Shown: positions 1-8,238 of the stretch, piece after piece
How the letters are laid out: every line of letters starts with the position of its first letter
How positions within the stretch are numbered: position 1 is the stretch's first letter
Origin: Enterocola sp045654205
GTDB lineage: Bacteria > Bacteroidota > Bacteroidia > Bacteroidales > Paludibacteraceae
Direction of reading: 5' to 3'
DNA length: 64,000 nucleotides
Assembly: GCA_045654205.1 (NCBI GenBank)
Contig: JAZOMZ010000009.1
Span: 1 to 64,000, forward strand
The notes under the pieces: generated by a model
What the model was told of the DNA's origin: nothing
Database searches by the model: none
What the model saw: the letters and a program-made list of their open reading frames with translations, nothing else
Position numbers and translations under genes: made by a program

Positions 1-844
1 AGTTAGAATTATTATATCAATATTAGAACCTAAGTTGTGAAATGCTTTCAAAACATTATCTTTGACAAATCAGAAACAGTGGTAAATTCTGCTTAATATC
101 TTACATACAGTTGTGAATTGCTTTCAAAACATTATCTTTGACAAATCAGAAACAGTTATAAATAATAAACAAATATTTAAATACTGTTGTGAATTGCTTT
201 CAAAACATTATCTTTGACAAATCAGAAACAGTCAGTATTTTATCACATTATGCCTAATATGGTTGTGAATTGCTTTCAAAACATTATCTTTGACAAATCA
301 GAAACAGTGAATTTGAGCAGGAGGCAATAACACGCATAGTTGTGAATTGCTTTCAAAACATTATCTTTGACAAATCAGAAACAGTACCTATAATTTTAAC
401 ATGTATGAAATTAAGTTGTGAATTGCTTTCAAAACATTATCTTTGACAAATCAGAAACAGTGCACAACCAACCCTAAATGTTGCCATCTAAGTTGTGAAT
501 TGCTTTCAAAACATTATCTTTGACAAATCAGAAACAGTTGCTTGATAAAATGCAAGAGGCACAAATGCGTTGTGAATTGCTTTCAAAACATTATCTTTGA
601 CAAATCAGAAACAGTTTCACATGCTGTGATATTCAATGTTCACAGTTGTGAATTGCTTTCAAAACATTATCTTTGACAAATCAGAAACAGTTAAAAATTT
701 TCTTCCTTTTAACGAGGAATGTTGTGAATTGCTTTCAAAACATTATCTTTGACAAATCAGAAACAGTTTCTGATACAATTAAGATAACATCATTTCCGTT
801 GTGAATTGCTTTCAAAACATTATCTTTGACAAATCAGAAACAGT
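1..844 (+). CRISPR. Type II-C CRISPR array (11 full repeats, continues left of window)
   Basis: Eleven 47-bp direct repeats start at 34, 110, 186, 262, 339, 415, 492, 569, 645, 721 and 798, separated by ten spacers of 29-30 bp. Each begins GTTGTGAATTGC and ends CAGAAACAGT. The copy at 34-80 has A instead of T at repeat position 9; the others look identical. Bases 1-3 (AGT) equal the last three bases of the repeat and 4-33 is exactly one spacer length, so the array very probably continues past the left edge. The tracrRNA anti-repeat at 6921-6948 is complementary to the plus-strand reading, so crRNAs are transcribed rightward. Repeat length and the neighbouring cas9-cas1-cas2 fit subtype II-C. 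Confidence 0.98.
798..828 (+). promoter_or_regulatory. Promoter embedded in the CRISPR repeat (shown for the last repeat)
   Basis: Repeat positions 24-31 read TATCTTTG, a perfect match to the Bacteroidota -7 box TAnnTTTG. Repeat positions 1-4 read GTTG, three of four matches to the -33 box TTTG, with the canonical 19-nt gap. The same arrangement is present in every repeat. The start point would fall about 5-8 nt after the -7 box, inside the last ten bases of the repeat, so each spacer could be transcribed separately. In-repeat promoters are established for type II-C in Neisseria; for this locus it is inference from sequence. Confidence 0.6.
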
Positions 845-922
845 ACAATCTGTATAAAATTCTGATATTTAATTATTTACACAACTTTTTAGAAATAAAA
901 AAATAAGCTGTTTTTGAATAAG
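845..922. other. AT-rich segment between the array and the terminator
   Basis: This 78-bp stretch directly follows the last repeat on the cas side and contains no repeat and no plausible gene. It is the only candidate for a leader or 3' flank of the array visible in the window. No TAnnTTTG box was found in it on the plus strand. Confidence 0.4.
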
Positions 923-946
923 AAATCCCGCTCATTGGCGGGATTT
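923..946. terminator. Bidirectional terminator between array and cas2
   Basis: A 9-bp perfect stem (AAATCCCGC / GCGGGATTT) with a 6-nt loop. It is followed by a T-rich stretch on the plus strand and by a moderately T-rich stretch on the minus strand. It lies between the rightward array transcripts and the leftward cas operon, so it probably ends both. Confidence 0.8.
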
Positions 947-964
947 TCTATTTCTATATCAATG

Positions 965-1297
965 CTAAAATAACTCTAATTGTTGTCCAGGAGCATTAGG
1001 TGGGATAGGTTTCTTGCCATAAAATATTTCTATATTACCAAATTGTTTATCCGTGATACACATAATTCCTACTTGCCCAAATTCTGGAAGAATAGATTTT
1101 ACTCTTTTTATATGAACTTGTGCATTTTCCATGCTGGCACAGTGGCGTACGTAGATGGAAAATTGAAACATAGTGAAACCGTCCAATTGTAGTTTCTTTC
1201 TAAAATTGGCGTATGCCTTTCTGTCTTTTTTAGTTTCAGTAGGCAAATCAAAAAAGACTAGAATCCACATAATACGATATTCGCTAAAGCGTTCCAT
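965..1297 (-). CDS. cas2: CRISPR-associated endoribonuclease Cas2
   Basis: This 110-aa protein is the usual length of Cas2, the dimer that bridges two Cas1 dimers in the spacer-integration complex. The core strand MWILVFFDLPT (about residues 10-20) carries the conserved Asp, followed by the ferredoxin-like pattern with FQFSIYVR near residue 45. Its 5' end overlaps the 3' end of cas1 by 14 bp, so the two are translationally coupled. A later Met (MWIL) could also serve as start, but the upstream Met gives the usual Cas2 length for II-C loci. The gene ends 19 bp from the bidirectional terminator. Identification by family knowledge and context is firm. Confidence 0.95.
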   Translation of the reverse strand: MERFSEYRIMWILVFFDLPTETKKDRKAYANFRKKLQLDGFTMFQFSIYVRHCASMENAQVHIKRVKSILPEFGQVGIMCITDKQFGNIEIFYGKKPIPPNAPGQQLELF

Positions 1298-2228
1298 TTA
1301 CAAATTCAGGATAAACTATTTTTCTAACTTCTCCACTAAAACATTTATAGAGTGAAGCAGTGGTTTGACCAACAGCTATCATTAAAGGACTCCTTTTCCC
1401 ATTTATACATACGTCTAGAGTAGGGATTGTTAGTAACTGACTTTTTACTGCAGTGGTTAGTTCTGTATAATCGCAACCGCTAGTAATAATTCTATAAACC
1501 AACTCATCTACAAAAGGACGATAAGGTTCCATTATATCATCAGCCAAACAATATGCGTTGTATCTGTTATGGTGATGTATGCCAAGGGTTGGTAAAAGTC
1601 CACTTGCAACTAATGCCCTTGCAACAACAGCCCTGAGAATGGCATAACCATAATTTAAAAGATTGTTTGGTGGAAGACCTTCACGATGTCTTACAAAATC
1701 TTCAATAGGGTATAGTCTTTTCCAATAATAGGCTGCCGCTCGTGCTTCCATATTGTCAACGTCACCACTTTTTACTTTGGTAGACCATATATGCATACAT
1801 TTTGATTCTGCATCAGAGTTTCTTTCAAGACAAACAGCTTGGTTTTCAATTTTTGCTTGTATGGTTTGTTGCCAAAGTTGTTTTTGGAGTGGGAGAGAGG
1901 CATTTAATTGGTCGCGGAAGCGTTCGTTCTGTGTGGTGTTTCCAGAAAGTGGCAGTAGAAGACCGGTTGGCATACTAGAACTATCGCATGTTATCAGAGC
2001 ACAATTGTTTTCAAGTAGTGCTTCTATCAAACCAGATGTGATAGTGATTTGTTTGTTGTCTAAAATTACCAAACCTATATCTTCTATAGGCTTGGTAACT
2101 TCACATCCTTTTTTGAAATGTTCTGGTAAGTTATCATTTTTTTCCACAGCAGGTAATTTGATTATCAACTGTGCATTGCGCAATGATAAATAAGCAGGAT
2201 TACTAAAGTTTAATGTTTTCTTTATCAT
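1284..2228 (-). CDS. cas1: CRISPR-associated integrase Cas1 (type II)
   Basis: This 314-aa protein has the type II Cas1 layout: an N-terminal beta domain (about 1-80) and a C-terminal helical domain with the metal site. The three ligand motifs are visible: Glu in MEARAAAYYWKRLYP near residue 160, His in LGIHHHNRYNAYCLADD near 220, and the acidic cluster DDIMEPYRPF that follows. It catalyses spacer integration together with Cas2. The start lies 19 bp after the cas9 stop and the end overlaps cas2, so the three genes form one leftward operon. There is no csn2 or cas4, which fits subtype II-C. Confidence 0.96.
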   Translation of the reverse strand: MIKKTLNFSNPAYLSLRNAQLIIKLPAVEKNDNLPEHFKKGCEVTKPIEDIGLVILDNKQITITSGLIEALLENNCALITCDSSSMPTGLLLPLSGNTTQNERFRDQLNASLPLQKQLWQQTIQAKIENQAVCLERNSDAESKCMHIWSTKVKSGDVDNMEARAAAYYWKRLYPIEDFVRHREGLPPNNLLNYGYAILRAVVARALVASGLLPTLGIHHHNRYNAYCLADDIMEPYRPFVDELVYRIITSGCDYTELTTAVKSQLLTIPTLDVCINGKRSPLMIAVGQTTASLYKCFSGEVRKIVYPEFVNGTL

Positions 2229-2247
2229 ATGCGTTGAATTTAAAAGG

Positions 2248-5200
2248 TTAATATCCTAGTTTTGTGATATTTCCTAATCTATCTACTTTTATAGGGATAC
2301 ATATTTCTTTTATCATTTCATTTGTCCAAGCTCTTTGAGCTTTGTTGTTGCTTCCTAGTTCTTTTGTCTCTAGTATAGGTGATGCTATAAATGCAGGAAT
2401 AAAGTGTCCTTCATTTCCTGTGCAACTTACAAATTTATATATCCTATCAATGTTAATAGAAATGTCTCTTTTATTTTTTATTTCTTCTTCTGTAGGAACG
2501 TAAACTAAATCATTAGGAGATAATACAAATTTAGGTTCATTACCATTGTCGTCTGCTGGTGCAGGTGATAATCCTTGTTTTAACCTTTCTATAACAACAT
2601 TTAAAGGTATTGTAGCAAATGTTCTTTTAGTTGAAATTTCTCCAGTTTTTTTATCAATAATTTCATTTTCGTAGACGGCAAAATATAGATTAGTACCTTT
2701 AGCTGCTTCTACGAATTTAGTTGATTTATTACCTTTTTGACCAATAGCAAATTTTTCTGCTTTTTCATAAACACGTACTTTATAAATTGGTTTATGGGAC
2801 TTACCATTATTTAACTCAATGAGATTTTTATTCATTTCATCTATCCCGTCAGGAGAAAATGCTATTTTATGTTCATTTTTCTTATTTTTTAAGTGTCGTA
2901 GTAATATCTTTTTAATACCTGTATCTGTTATACTTGTCTCAATTTTATTCTTATCAAAACTAGTATCTAGTTGTTTCCTTGTAGCAAAAAATCTATCGTT
3001 AGTTTCTTTTGTAAAGTAATATACTTTAATCTTAGAAAAATCAATATCTTGCCAAATGTCTTTTTCTTTATCGAAATGTTTAGCTATTTGTTTTTCATCA
3101 AGACCTTGTGCTATAAGTGATTTAATCTCTAGTTTTAAATCTTTTTTTACTATTCTAGAAGGGTTCTTAAGTGCTTCTTTTAATTTTATTTCTTTGATTC
3201 TACGTAAATTTACTTCACCAAATACAGTGTCTTTATGCAATGGTTTACGAATCGCTAGGTTTTTTGAATCTAAATCTTTAGATTTGTTTCCTTTTTGGTC
3301 TGTTATTATTTGCTTGCCGTCCTCAAACTTAGTGTATTTGTTTGTTGCTTTATTAATAATACGTAAGTTTTGTTTGAAACTAGTAATGATATTTTTTAAT
3401 GCTTCATATGTATCTTGAGTGAAGGAATCCCATGGTTTATTGATAATCCATTGGTAATTGCCATTTTCGTCGTTTTTAACTTTACTACACAAACTTCTTT
3501 GTAAGTCGTAACGTGAGAAAGTTGCCTTACTATTCGCAGATTCATTATTTAAATAGTTTACCATATTTCTATTTGCACATGCAATAATAATTGCATCCAT
3601 CGCATGGTGTCTATGGTCTATACGTTTTCTATTAAATCCTTTCTGAAGTTCTAGAGGCATAGAAGGGATTTCATGTCCGCTTTTGTTTTTCTCAACAAAT
3701 TGATTGGTGTCAGTAAGTTCATTTAAACGAGTAAAGCGAGGGAGAATAATCTTATTCCATACGTCATTTATTCCCCAGTCTTTTTTCAATCTATCTGTGA
3801 TACCGCCTGTACAGACTATTATATTTTTAGAGATAGCTTCTTCATCTCCGTCTTCGCGCACAATATTAGATAATAAACCTTTTACAAGTTTACTGATATA
3901 TCTACTATCGTTTAATTGTCTTGCAATAAACTCGTCTGGAATTTCTTCCATCATAAGTTTACGCATTTTTGTACGATTTTGGTTGTAGTATCTTTTTACA
4001 AATTCTTCATATTGCTGTTCTGTAAAAATAGTAACAGTTTTACCAAATGCTAATTCTACTTTTTCTCCACTATGTTTTTTGATGAATTCATAACCTAGTA
4101 GATTGTCTTTTAATTTATTAATCTCAGATTCGCAGATGACTTTATTAGAAAATGAATCATCAAAATAACGAGATTGTGGAATGACGTGTTCTATTTGATA
4201 TGCTTCTGTAAATAATTTTGATAAAGAGATAGGTTCTCCTGTATAGGGAGAATGATATTTCTGCTCTAACCAAAGTTTATATCTTAAGACATCATTTTTA
4301 GTAGGTCGTTTTGTGTTATCACTTTCTTTGAATTTCTTAAGTATATTTTCTATTTCAGTTTTTTCATTTTCATCTTTAAATTTATTTTCACTATTTAAAA
4401 CACCATCTTCATAGATTCGTAAAATTTCTTGTTGACTAGGAGAATACGGACGAACGCCTTCTATTTCAAATTCAGGATCTTTAAATTCCATTAAAAGAGC
4501 CTTTATACGAAGGTTTGTATTTTCATTTTCACTTACCATTTGAGTGATGGCACGTCTTTTGTCCGCTGGGTTTTTCATTTCACGGCCAAGTTCAACGTGT
4601 ATCTCATCTATTTGTCCATATTTAGACCAAATGTCTCTTACAGTTCTCAGAGTTTCTGTAATCACTTGTTCAACAATAGGATTGCGTAGTGAGTGTTGTT
4701 TAAATGAACGTAGATATTCATTTAAATCTTCAGGAGTATTCCATTTTGTAATTTCCTTTGCTTCTGAGTGACGATTATATACAATATAACATGCTAACCA
4801 AAGAGGAAGACCTTTAAAATCTGAAATGTCAGAGAATTTCATTGAATTTTCTCGTACTCTATTTTTTATGTTTTCGTCAAATTCTCCAGAAAGAACCTTG
4901 TCTATTCGTTCACGAGTGTTTTTATCAATATTTTCCTCAGACCAATATTCACCGCACCTCATTAATGGTAATAGTTTTTTTATGGCTTTGGCAGAATATG
5001 CTCCATATTCTTTTTTGAAAGGTGGTATTTTTATAAAAGAATCAACGAATGATTCATTAAGATTTTCTTTAACTGCAAATTTTTTAAGTGCTTTTGATAG
5101 TTCTAGTTTATCATCAATTGAGTATAGAAGTTGGTATAAATTTCCTTCTCTTTCAGAGGTAAGAAATGCTTCATCAATACCTGCTTTTAGAAGGTATGAT

Positions 5201-6768
5201 AAAAGAGTTGAACGAGTTTCGTTACATGGGTATTCTTTATCCTCTACATAATTCCATCTGTAATTATCTATATCTTTTTTTATACCTATCTTTTTTAATA
5301 AGGCATTTTGTTTTATACTCTTTTTATCATTAAGCCAACTATATAGAGAAACAATGTCGTCATCTGATTTAATAAATTCTGATGTAACGTTAACGTCGTT
5401 TGATAAACCCTTTTTATAGATTCGTAGATTTCCAATAAACTGCCATAGTCTAAATTCTTGGTATAGGGGATGAGATTTTGCGATGCATTTTACACCATAT
5501 GATAGTGAGTCGCTTTTATCTTTATTAAGACCTATATGAGTTTCGTATGGGCAATTGGAAATTAAATGTTTCTTTGTTTTTAAAGGACGTTGATAAAATA
5601 ATATGTCTTCAATAAATAAGTATAAGAAATCTCTATTAGATATACTATTTCTGTACGCATCATTGCTTTGATATAATGCTTCTAAACATTCTTTGTACAA
5701 AGATTCATTTTGAAGTTCTGGATGGAATTCAATTTGTTTTTTTAGAATTTGAGTTAACTCTTCTTTATAGAATTTTCTTTCTATAGTACGTACCAATTTA
5801 CCAAGTACTTTTTGGTCAGGATTATTTAGAATAGAGTCATAGATAAATGTTCCAACTGTTTTGCCAGATAATTCTATTTCTGCTTGAGTTCTTTCTTTTA
5901 TTAGTGTCCAATCATCTTCTTTTGGAGCGCGAAATGAACGCTTAATATTTCCTTCTTTATCAATCTTTGGTGTGCCATCTTCATTTAGGTCAGTTGTGAT
6001 AATGAATTCTTTTGATTTCCCAACCCAATCAAGTGGTGTGCTACTTGTTCTTCTGTATATCCAACCATTTTCTAAATGAACATTATACCATGTTTCTTTA
6101 CCTTTCTTATCTCCAGAATCTTCTACATTAATTACTTTTAGAACATGGTATTCAACTTTTTTATTATCAGTATTTTCTTCCTCTTCACCTCTTAACTGAT
6201 AATACCCACGTTTTTGGTTAAAATGTAGTAATACCCACGCTAATTCCTCTTTTGTGATTTTTTGAGATAGTGCTTTCTTACGTAAATAGTAAATAGTCCA
6301 ATCTAATGGTATTTTCTTTCCTATGAGTTCAGGATGTATAGTTTGAAAATCCTGTAACATTTCATTGAATGAGTCAATAAAAAGAAATTCGTATGTATCA
6401 TCTTCATTTTTCTTCCATGCTAATTTAGGCTCTTCGTTCTCATTAATTTGTCCATAACGATTTAGCTTGCATGAATAATGTGGTGGTAAGAATCCAAGAA
6501 TATTTAAAACTCTATGTAGGCGTTCACGACGCAAAAGGTTTCTTTCTCTTAAGTGTCTTACACCTCTAAATTTTGTTCTTTCTGCAGTTTGAGATATAGA
6601 GTTGCCTCTATCAAATTCTCCTAAAATTGCAGCGTCCATTGGAATAATACGACTGCCTGCTGCTTCAATTTTAGTTAATTCGTATTTTTCGTTATCTTTT
6701 AATTCTGCATTAATTAAGGCCCAACCAATACTGTTGGTACCTAAGTCTAGCCCTAAAATTCTTTTCAT
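2248..6768 (-). CDS. cas9: CRISPR-associated endonuclease Cas9 (type II-C)
   Basis: This 1506-aa protein is at the long end for II-C Cas9. RuvC-I contains GLDLGTNSIGWAL with Asp8; an Arg-rich bridge helix follows at about 60-92; RuvC-II contains VELGREM with Glu726; the HNH domain contains EHVIPQS with His861 and Asn875/Asn884; RuvC-III contains HHAMDA with His1055 and Asp1058. All nuclease residues are therefore present and both DNA strands should be cut. The C-terminal approximately 400 residues hold the wedge and PAM-interacting part. It acts with a crRNA and the tracrRNA encoded divergently at 6921. A promoter is visible at 6797-6828. Nothing suggests truncation or decay. Confidence 0.97.
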   Translation of the reverse strand: MKRILGLDLGTNSIGWALINAELKDNEKYELTKIEAAGSRIIPMDAAILGEFDRGNSISQTAERTKFRGVRHLRERNLLRRERLHRVLNILGFLPPHYSCKLNRYGQINENEEPKLAWKKNEDDTYEFLFIDSFNEMLQDFQTIHPELIGKKIPLDWTIYYLRKKALSQKITKEELAWVLLHFNQKRGYYQLRGEEEENTDNKKVEYHVLKVINVEDSGDKKGKETWYNVHLENGWIYRRTSSTPLDWVGKSKEFIITTDLNEDGTPKIDKEGNIKRSFRAPKEDDWTLIKERTQAEIELSGKTVGTFIYDSILNNPDQKVLGKLVRTIERKFYKEELTQILKKQIEFHPELQNESLYKECLEALYQSNDAYRNSISNRDFLYLFIEDILFYQRPLKTKKHLISNCPYETHIGLNKDKSDSLSYGVKCIAKSHPLYQEFRLWQFIGNLRIYKKGLSNDVNVTSEFIKSDDDIVSLYSWLNDKKSIKQNALLKKIGIKKDIDNYRWNYVEDKEYPCNETRSTLLSYLLKAGIDEAFLTSEREGNLYQLLYSIDDKLELSKALKKFAVKENLNESFVDSFIKIPPFKKEYGAYSAKAIKKLLPLMRCGEYWSEENIDKNTRERIDKVLSGEFDENIKNRVRENSMKFSDISDFKGLPLWLACYIVYNRHSEAKEITKWNTPEDLNEYLRSFKQHSLRNPIVEQVITETLRTVRDIWSKYGQIDEIHVELGREMKNPADKRRAITQMVSENENTNLRIKALLMEFKDPEFEIEGVRPYSPSQQEILRIYEDGVLNSENKFKDENEKTEIENILKKFKESDNTKRPTKNDVLRYKLWLEQKYHSPYTGEPISLSKLFTEAYQIEHVIPQSRYFDDSFSNKVICESEINKLKDNLLGYEFIKKHSGEKVELAFGKTVTIFTEQQYEEFVKRYYNQNRTKMRKLMMEEIPDEFIARQLNDSRYISKLVKGLLSNIVREDGDEEAISKNIIVCTGGITDRLKKDWGINDVWNKIILPRFTRLNELTDTNQFVEKNKSGHEIPSMPLELQKGFNRKRIDHRHHAMDAIIIACANRNMVNYLNNESANSKATFSRYDLQRSLCSKVKNDENGNYQWIINKPWDSFTQDTYEALKNIITSFKQNLRIINKATNKYTKFEDGKQIITDQKGNKSKDLDSKNLAIRKPLHKDTVFGEVNLRRIKEIKLKEALKNPSRIVKKDLKLEIKSLIAQGLDEKQIAKHFDKEKDIWQDIDFSKIKVYYFTKETNDRFFATRKQLDTSFDKNKIETSITDTGIKKILLRHLKNKKNEHKIAFSPDGIDEMNKNLIELNNGKSHKPIYKVRVYEKAEKFAIGQKGNKSTKFVEAAKGTNLYFAVYENEIIDKKTGEISTKRTFATIPLNVVIERLKQGLSPAPADDNGNEPKFVLSPNDLVYVPTEEEIKNKRDISINIDRIYKFVSCTGNEGHFIPAFIASPILETKELGSNNKAQRAWTNEMIKEICIPIKVDRLGNITKLGY

Positions 6769-6796
6769 ATGTATTTGATTTTATTTTCGTTTTATA

Positions 6797-6828
6797 CAAA
6801 TTTATTGAATATATAATTCCTAAACAAG
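6797..6828 (-). promoter_or_regulatory. Promoter of the cas9-cas1-cas2 operon
   Basis: On the minus strand the -7 box TAAATTTG (6804-6797) is a perfect TAnnTTTG match. CTTG at 6828-6825 matches three of four bases of the -33 box with a 20-nt gap. The predicted start near 6791 leaves a leader of about 23 nt before the cas9 ATG at 6768. Confidence 0.6.
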
Positions 6829-6884
6829 TAAAAGTTTTCTAAATTTTAAATTTTGAAGATTTATAAAAAATCTTTCTAGAATAA

Positions 6885-6915
6885 TTTGTATTTATAGAAT
6901 TAATCTCTATATTTG
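6885..6915 (+). promoter_or_regulatory. tracrRNA promoter
   Basis: The -33 box TTTG (6885-6888) and the -7 box TATATTTG (6908-6915) both match the Bacteroidota consensus perfectly, with 19 nt between them. The predicted start (about 6921) coincides with the first base of the anti-repeat. It is the best promoter in the window. Confidence 0.75.
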
Positions 6916-6920
6916 TATCA

Positions 6921-7014
6921 CAAAGATAATAATTGAAGCAATTCACAATAAGGATTATTCCGTTGTGAAAACATTAGGTTGCTCCCTCGTCCTTTAACGG
7001 GGGATTTTCTTTTT
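6921..7014 (+). ncRNA. tracrRNA
   Basis: The RNA pairs with CRISPR repeats so that Cas9 can be loaded. The anti-repeat has two blocks complementary to the repeat: 6921-6930 (CAAAGATAAT) and 6935-6948 (GAAGCAATTCACAA), separated by a bulge of unpaired bases, as usual for type II duplexes. Next comes AATAAGGATTATTCCG, similar in position to the nexus region of other II-C tracrRNAs, then a second copy of repeat-like bases (GTTGTGAAAACATT, 6962-6975), and a terminator hairpin at 6983-7004 with a U-rich tail. A consensus promoter sits directly upstream. Length is about 90 nt. It is transcribed divergently from cas9 and in the same direction as the crRNAs. Confidence 0.88.
6983..7014 (+). terminator. 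tracrRNA terminator
   Basis: A 7-bp stem (TCCCTCG / CGGGGGA with one G-U pair) and an 8-nt loop are followed by TTTTCTTTTT. The tail overlaps the stop codon of the convergent WYL gene (7014-7016). Confidence 0.8.
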
Positions 7015-7925
7015 CACCCCTCATACTTGCCCAACATCTCTCTGATTGTTTTGGTGATGTCTTCTCTTAACGACTGTGGCTCTAGGACTTCGATGTCGGT
7101 GCCGTTGCTCAGGATTTCGGAGATGAAGTCGCGTTCTACACTTATGAAATATGTGAAGATAGAGTAGTCGGCGCAGGTTTCTACCTCTTTTTGACTATGG
7201 TGAAGTGGGAGAGAGCGCAGAAATTTTGTGTATCTTGAGCTCACTTTTAGTTTTACATCTATTGGTTTGTTGTCTTGACTGGTGAATATGCCATAGTAAT
7301 TGTCCCAATATGAATTGGTATTAATTTTGCGTTTTTTTATTGGAGTTTCCAATTTGGTTAGTTCCAACTTGCTGATTCTGTCTAAACCATAAATTCTAAG
7401 TTCGTTAGTGTCTTTTTGAAGCAACACATACCAGCGTTGTTTATACTGTTTTAAGCAAAGCGGAATGCCACATATTTTTTCTTCTTGAGAGTCTTCTGCT
7501 CCAAATTTTTTGTAAATAAATTCTACTGCAGAGTCCTTCTTTATGGCATCTGTTATTTCTTGTAGGAAGTTTCTGGCAGATGGAATATTTTCTGTGATAA
7601 TCTTGTCCCTAATTTCCATACTGCTGTTTAGAATACTACTAATGTGATAATGGTCCAATAACCAAACCCTCACGTCGTTTGCTTTGTTTATTTTTTCGTT
7701 GTCTTCTATGTAGTAACAATATTGTCCTTTTTCTTCGCACTCTATATTGATATCAAAAATCTCTTCTGCATTTTCTTTCCATCTATTAAATGTGCTTCTA
7801 GATAATTTTTTACCGTCGTAATATTCAGATTGTTCCCATTTTTTACCAATTTCTTTAAGTGAGATACGTTTATTATTTAAAATGGTGTCGAACAGCCAAA
7901 TGTAATTTGATAATTTGTTTGCCAT
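7014..7925 (-). CDS. WYL-domain transcriptional regulator
   Basis: This 303-aa protein has an N-terminal helix-turn-helix region (about 1-60, including SRSTFNRWK near 43-51) and a C-terminal WYL domain (about 125-300) that includes IPLCLKQYKQRWYVL near 155-170 and IYGLDRI near 180. WYL domains bind nucleic acids or small ligands and often control defence loci, CRISPR among them. Here the gene converges on the tracrRNA, and its stop lies inside the tracrRNA U tail. A palindrome overlapping its own promoter suggests autoregulation. Whether it controls cas genes is inference. A decayed paralogue fragment sits at 37873-37990. Confidence 0.85.
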   Translation of the reverse strand: MANKLSNYIWLFDTILNNKRISLKEIGKKWEQSEYYDGKKLSRSTFNRWKENAEEIFDINIECEEKGQYCYYIEDNEKINKANDVRVWLLDHYHISSILNSSMEIRDKIITENIPSARNFLQEITDAIKKDSAVEFIYKKFGAEDSQEEKICGIPLCLKQYKQRWYVLLQKDTNELRIYGLDRISKLELTKLETPIKKRKINTNSYWDNYYGIFTSQDNKPIDVKLKVSSRYTKFLRSLPLHHSQKEVETCADYSIFTYFISVERDFISEILSNGTDIEVLEPQSLREDITKTIREMLGKYEG

Positions 7926-7969
7926 AGTATTTACTTTTTTTGTTATAACTCAAAGTTACAACTTTTCGG

Positions 7970-8007
7970 CAAAAATAAAGCAAACCTGTATCAAAAAACG
8001 ATACAGG
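7970..8007 (-). promoter_or_regulatory. WYL gene promoter with overlapping palindromic operator
   Basis: On the minus strand the -7 box TATTTTTG occupies 7977-7970. Directly upstream is a perfect 8-bp inverted repeat, CCTGTATC (7985-7992) and GATACAGG (8000-8007), separated by 7 nt. It covers the place where the -33 box should lie, as expected for a repressor site. The start of transcription would be near 7964, about 40 nt before the ATG. Confidence 0.55.
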
Positions 8008-8045
8008 ATACAAAAAAATAAGATAAATTTTACATTTTTGCATAA

Positions 8046-8080
8046 AAAAAGAGCTTGGCTTTTAGTCAAACTCTTTTTTT
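8046..8080 (-). terminator. Terminator downstream of tRNA-Arg
   Basis: On the minus strand an AGAG-TTTGAC / GCCAAG-CTCT stem of about 10 bp (one G-U pair, one mismatch) is followed by seven T. It lies 9 nt after the tRNA-Arg 3' end. Confidence 0.8.
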
Positions 8081-8088
8081 GATTTTTG

Positions 8089-8160
8089 TAGTCCCAGCGA
8101 GAATCGAACTCGCATCGAAAGAACCGGAATCTTTAATTTTATCCATTAAACTATGGGACC
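8089..8160 (-). tRNA. tRNA-Arg (anticodon CCG)
   Basis: The minus strand folds as a 72-nt cloverleaf: acceptor GGTCCCA / TGGGACT (first pair G-U), D arm, anticodon stem AAAGA / TCTTT with loop TTCCGGT, T arm GCGAG-TTCGATT-CTCGC, discriminator A. The anticodon CCG reads CGG (Arg). The CCA end is not encoded. Confidence 0.93.
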
Positions 8161-8202
8161 GTTTCGATTTATTTTATAAGGTGCTTTTCTCGTCAAACGA
8201 AT

Positions 8203-8238
8203 AAATTTAAAGGCTGACTTTTGTCAGCCTTTAAATTT
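8203..8238 (-). terminator. Hairpin at the end of the asnA operon
   Basis: A perfect 16-bp inverted repeat (AAATTTAAAGGCTGAC and its complement) with a 4-nt loop overlaps the asnA stop codon. The T tract on the minus strand is weak, but the position and stem strength fit a terminator. Confidence 0.7.

Noticed and set aside
81..797. Spacer origins (phage or plasmid targets)
   Set aside because: No spacer could be matched to anything by eye and no search was possible, so no target is claimed.
8203..8238. The strong hairpin at the asnA end as a mobile-element inverted repeat
   Set aside because: Single copy, positioned at a gene end and overlapping the stop codon, so a terminator is the simpler reading.
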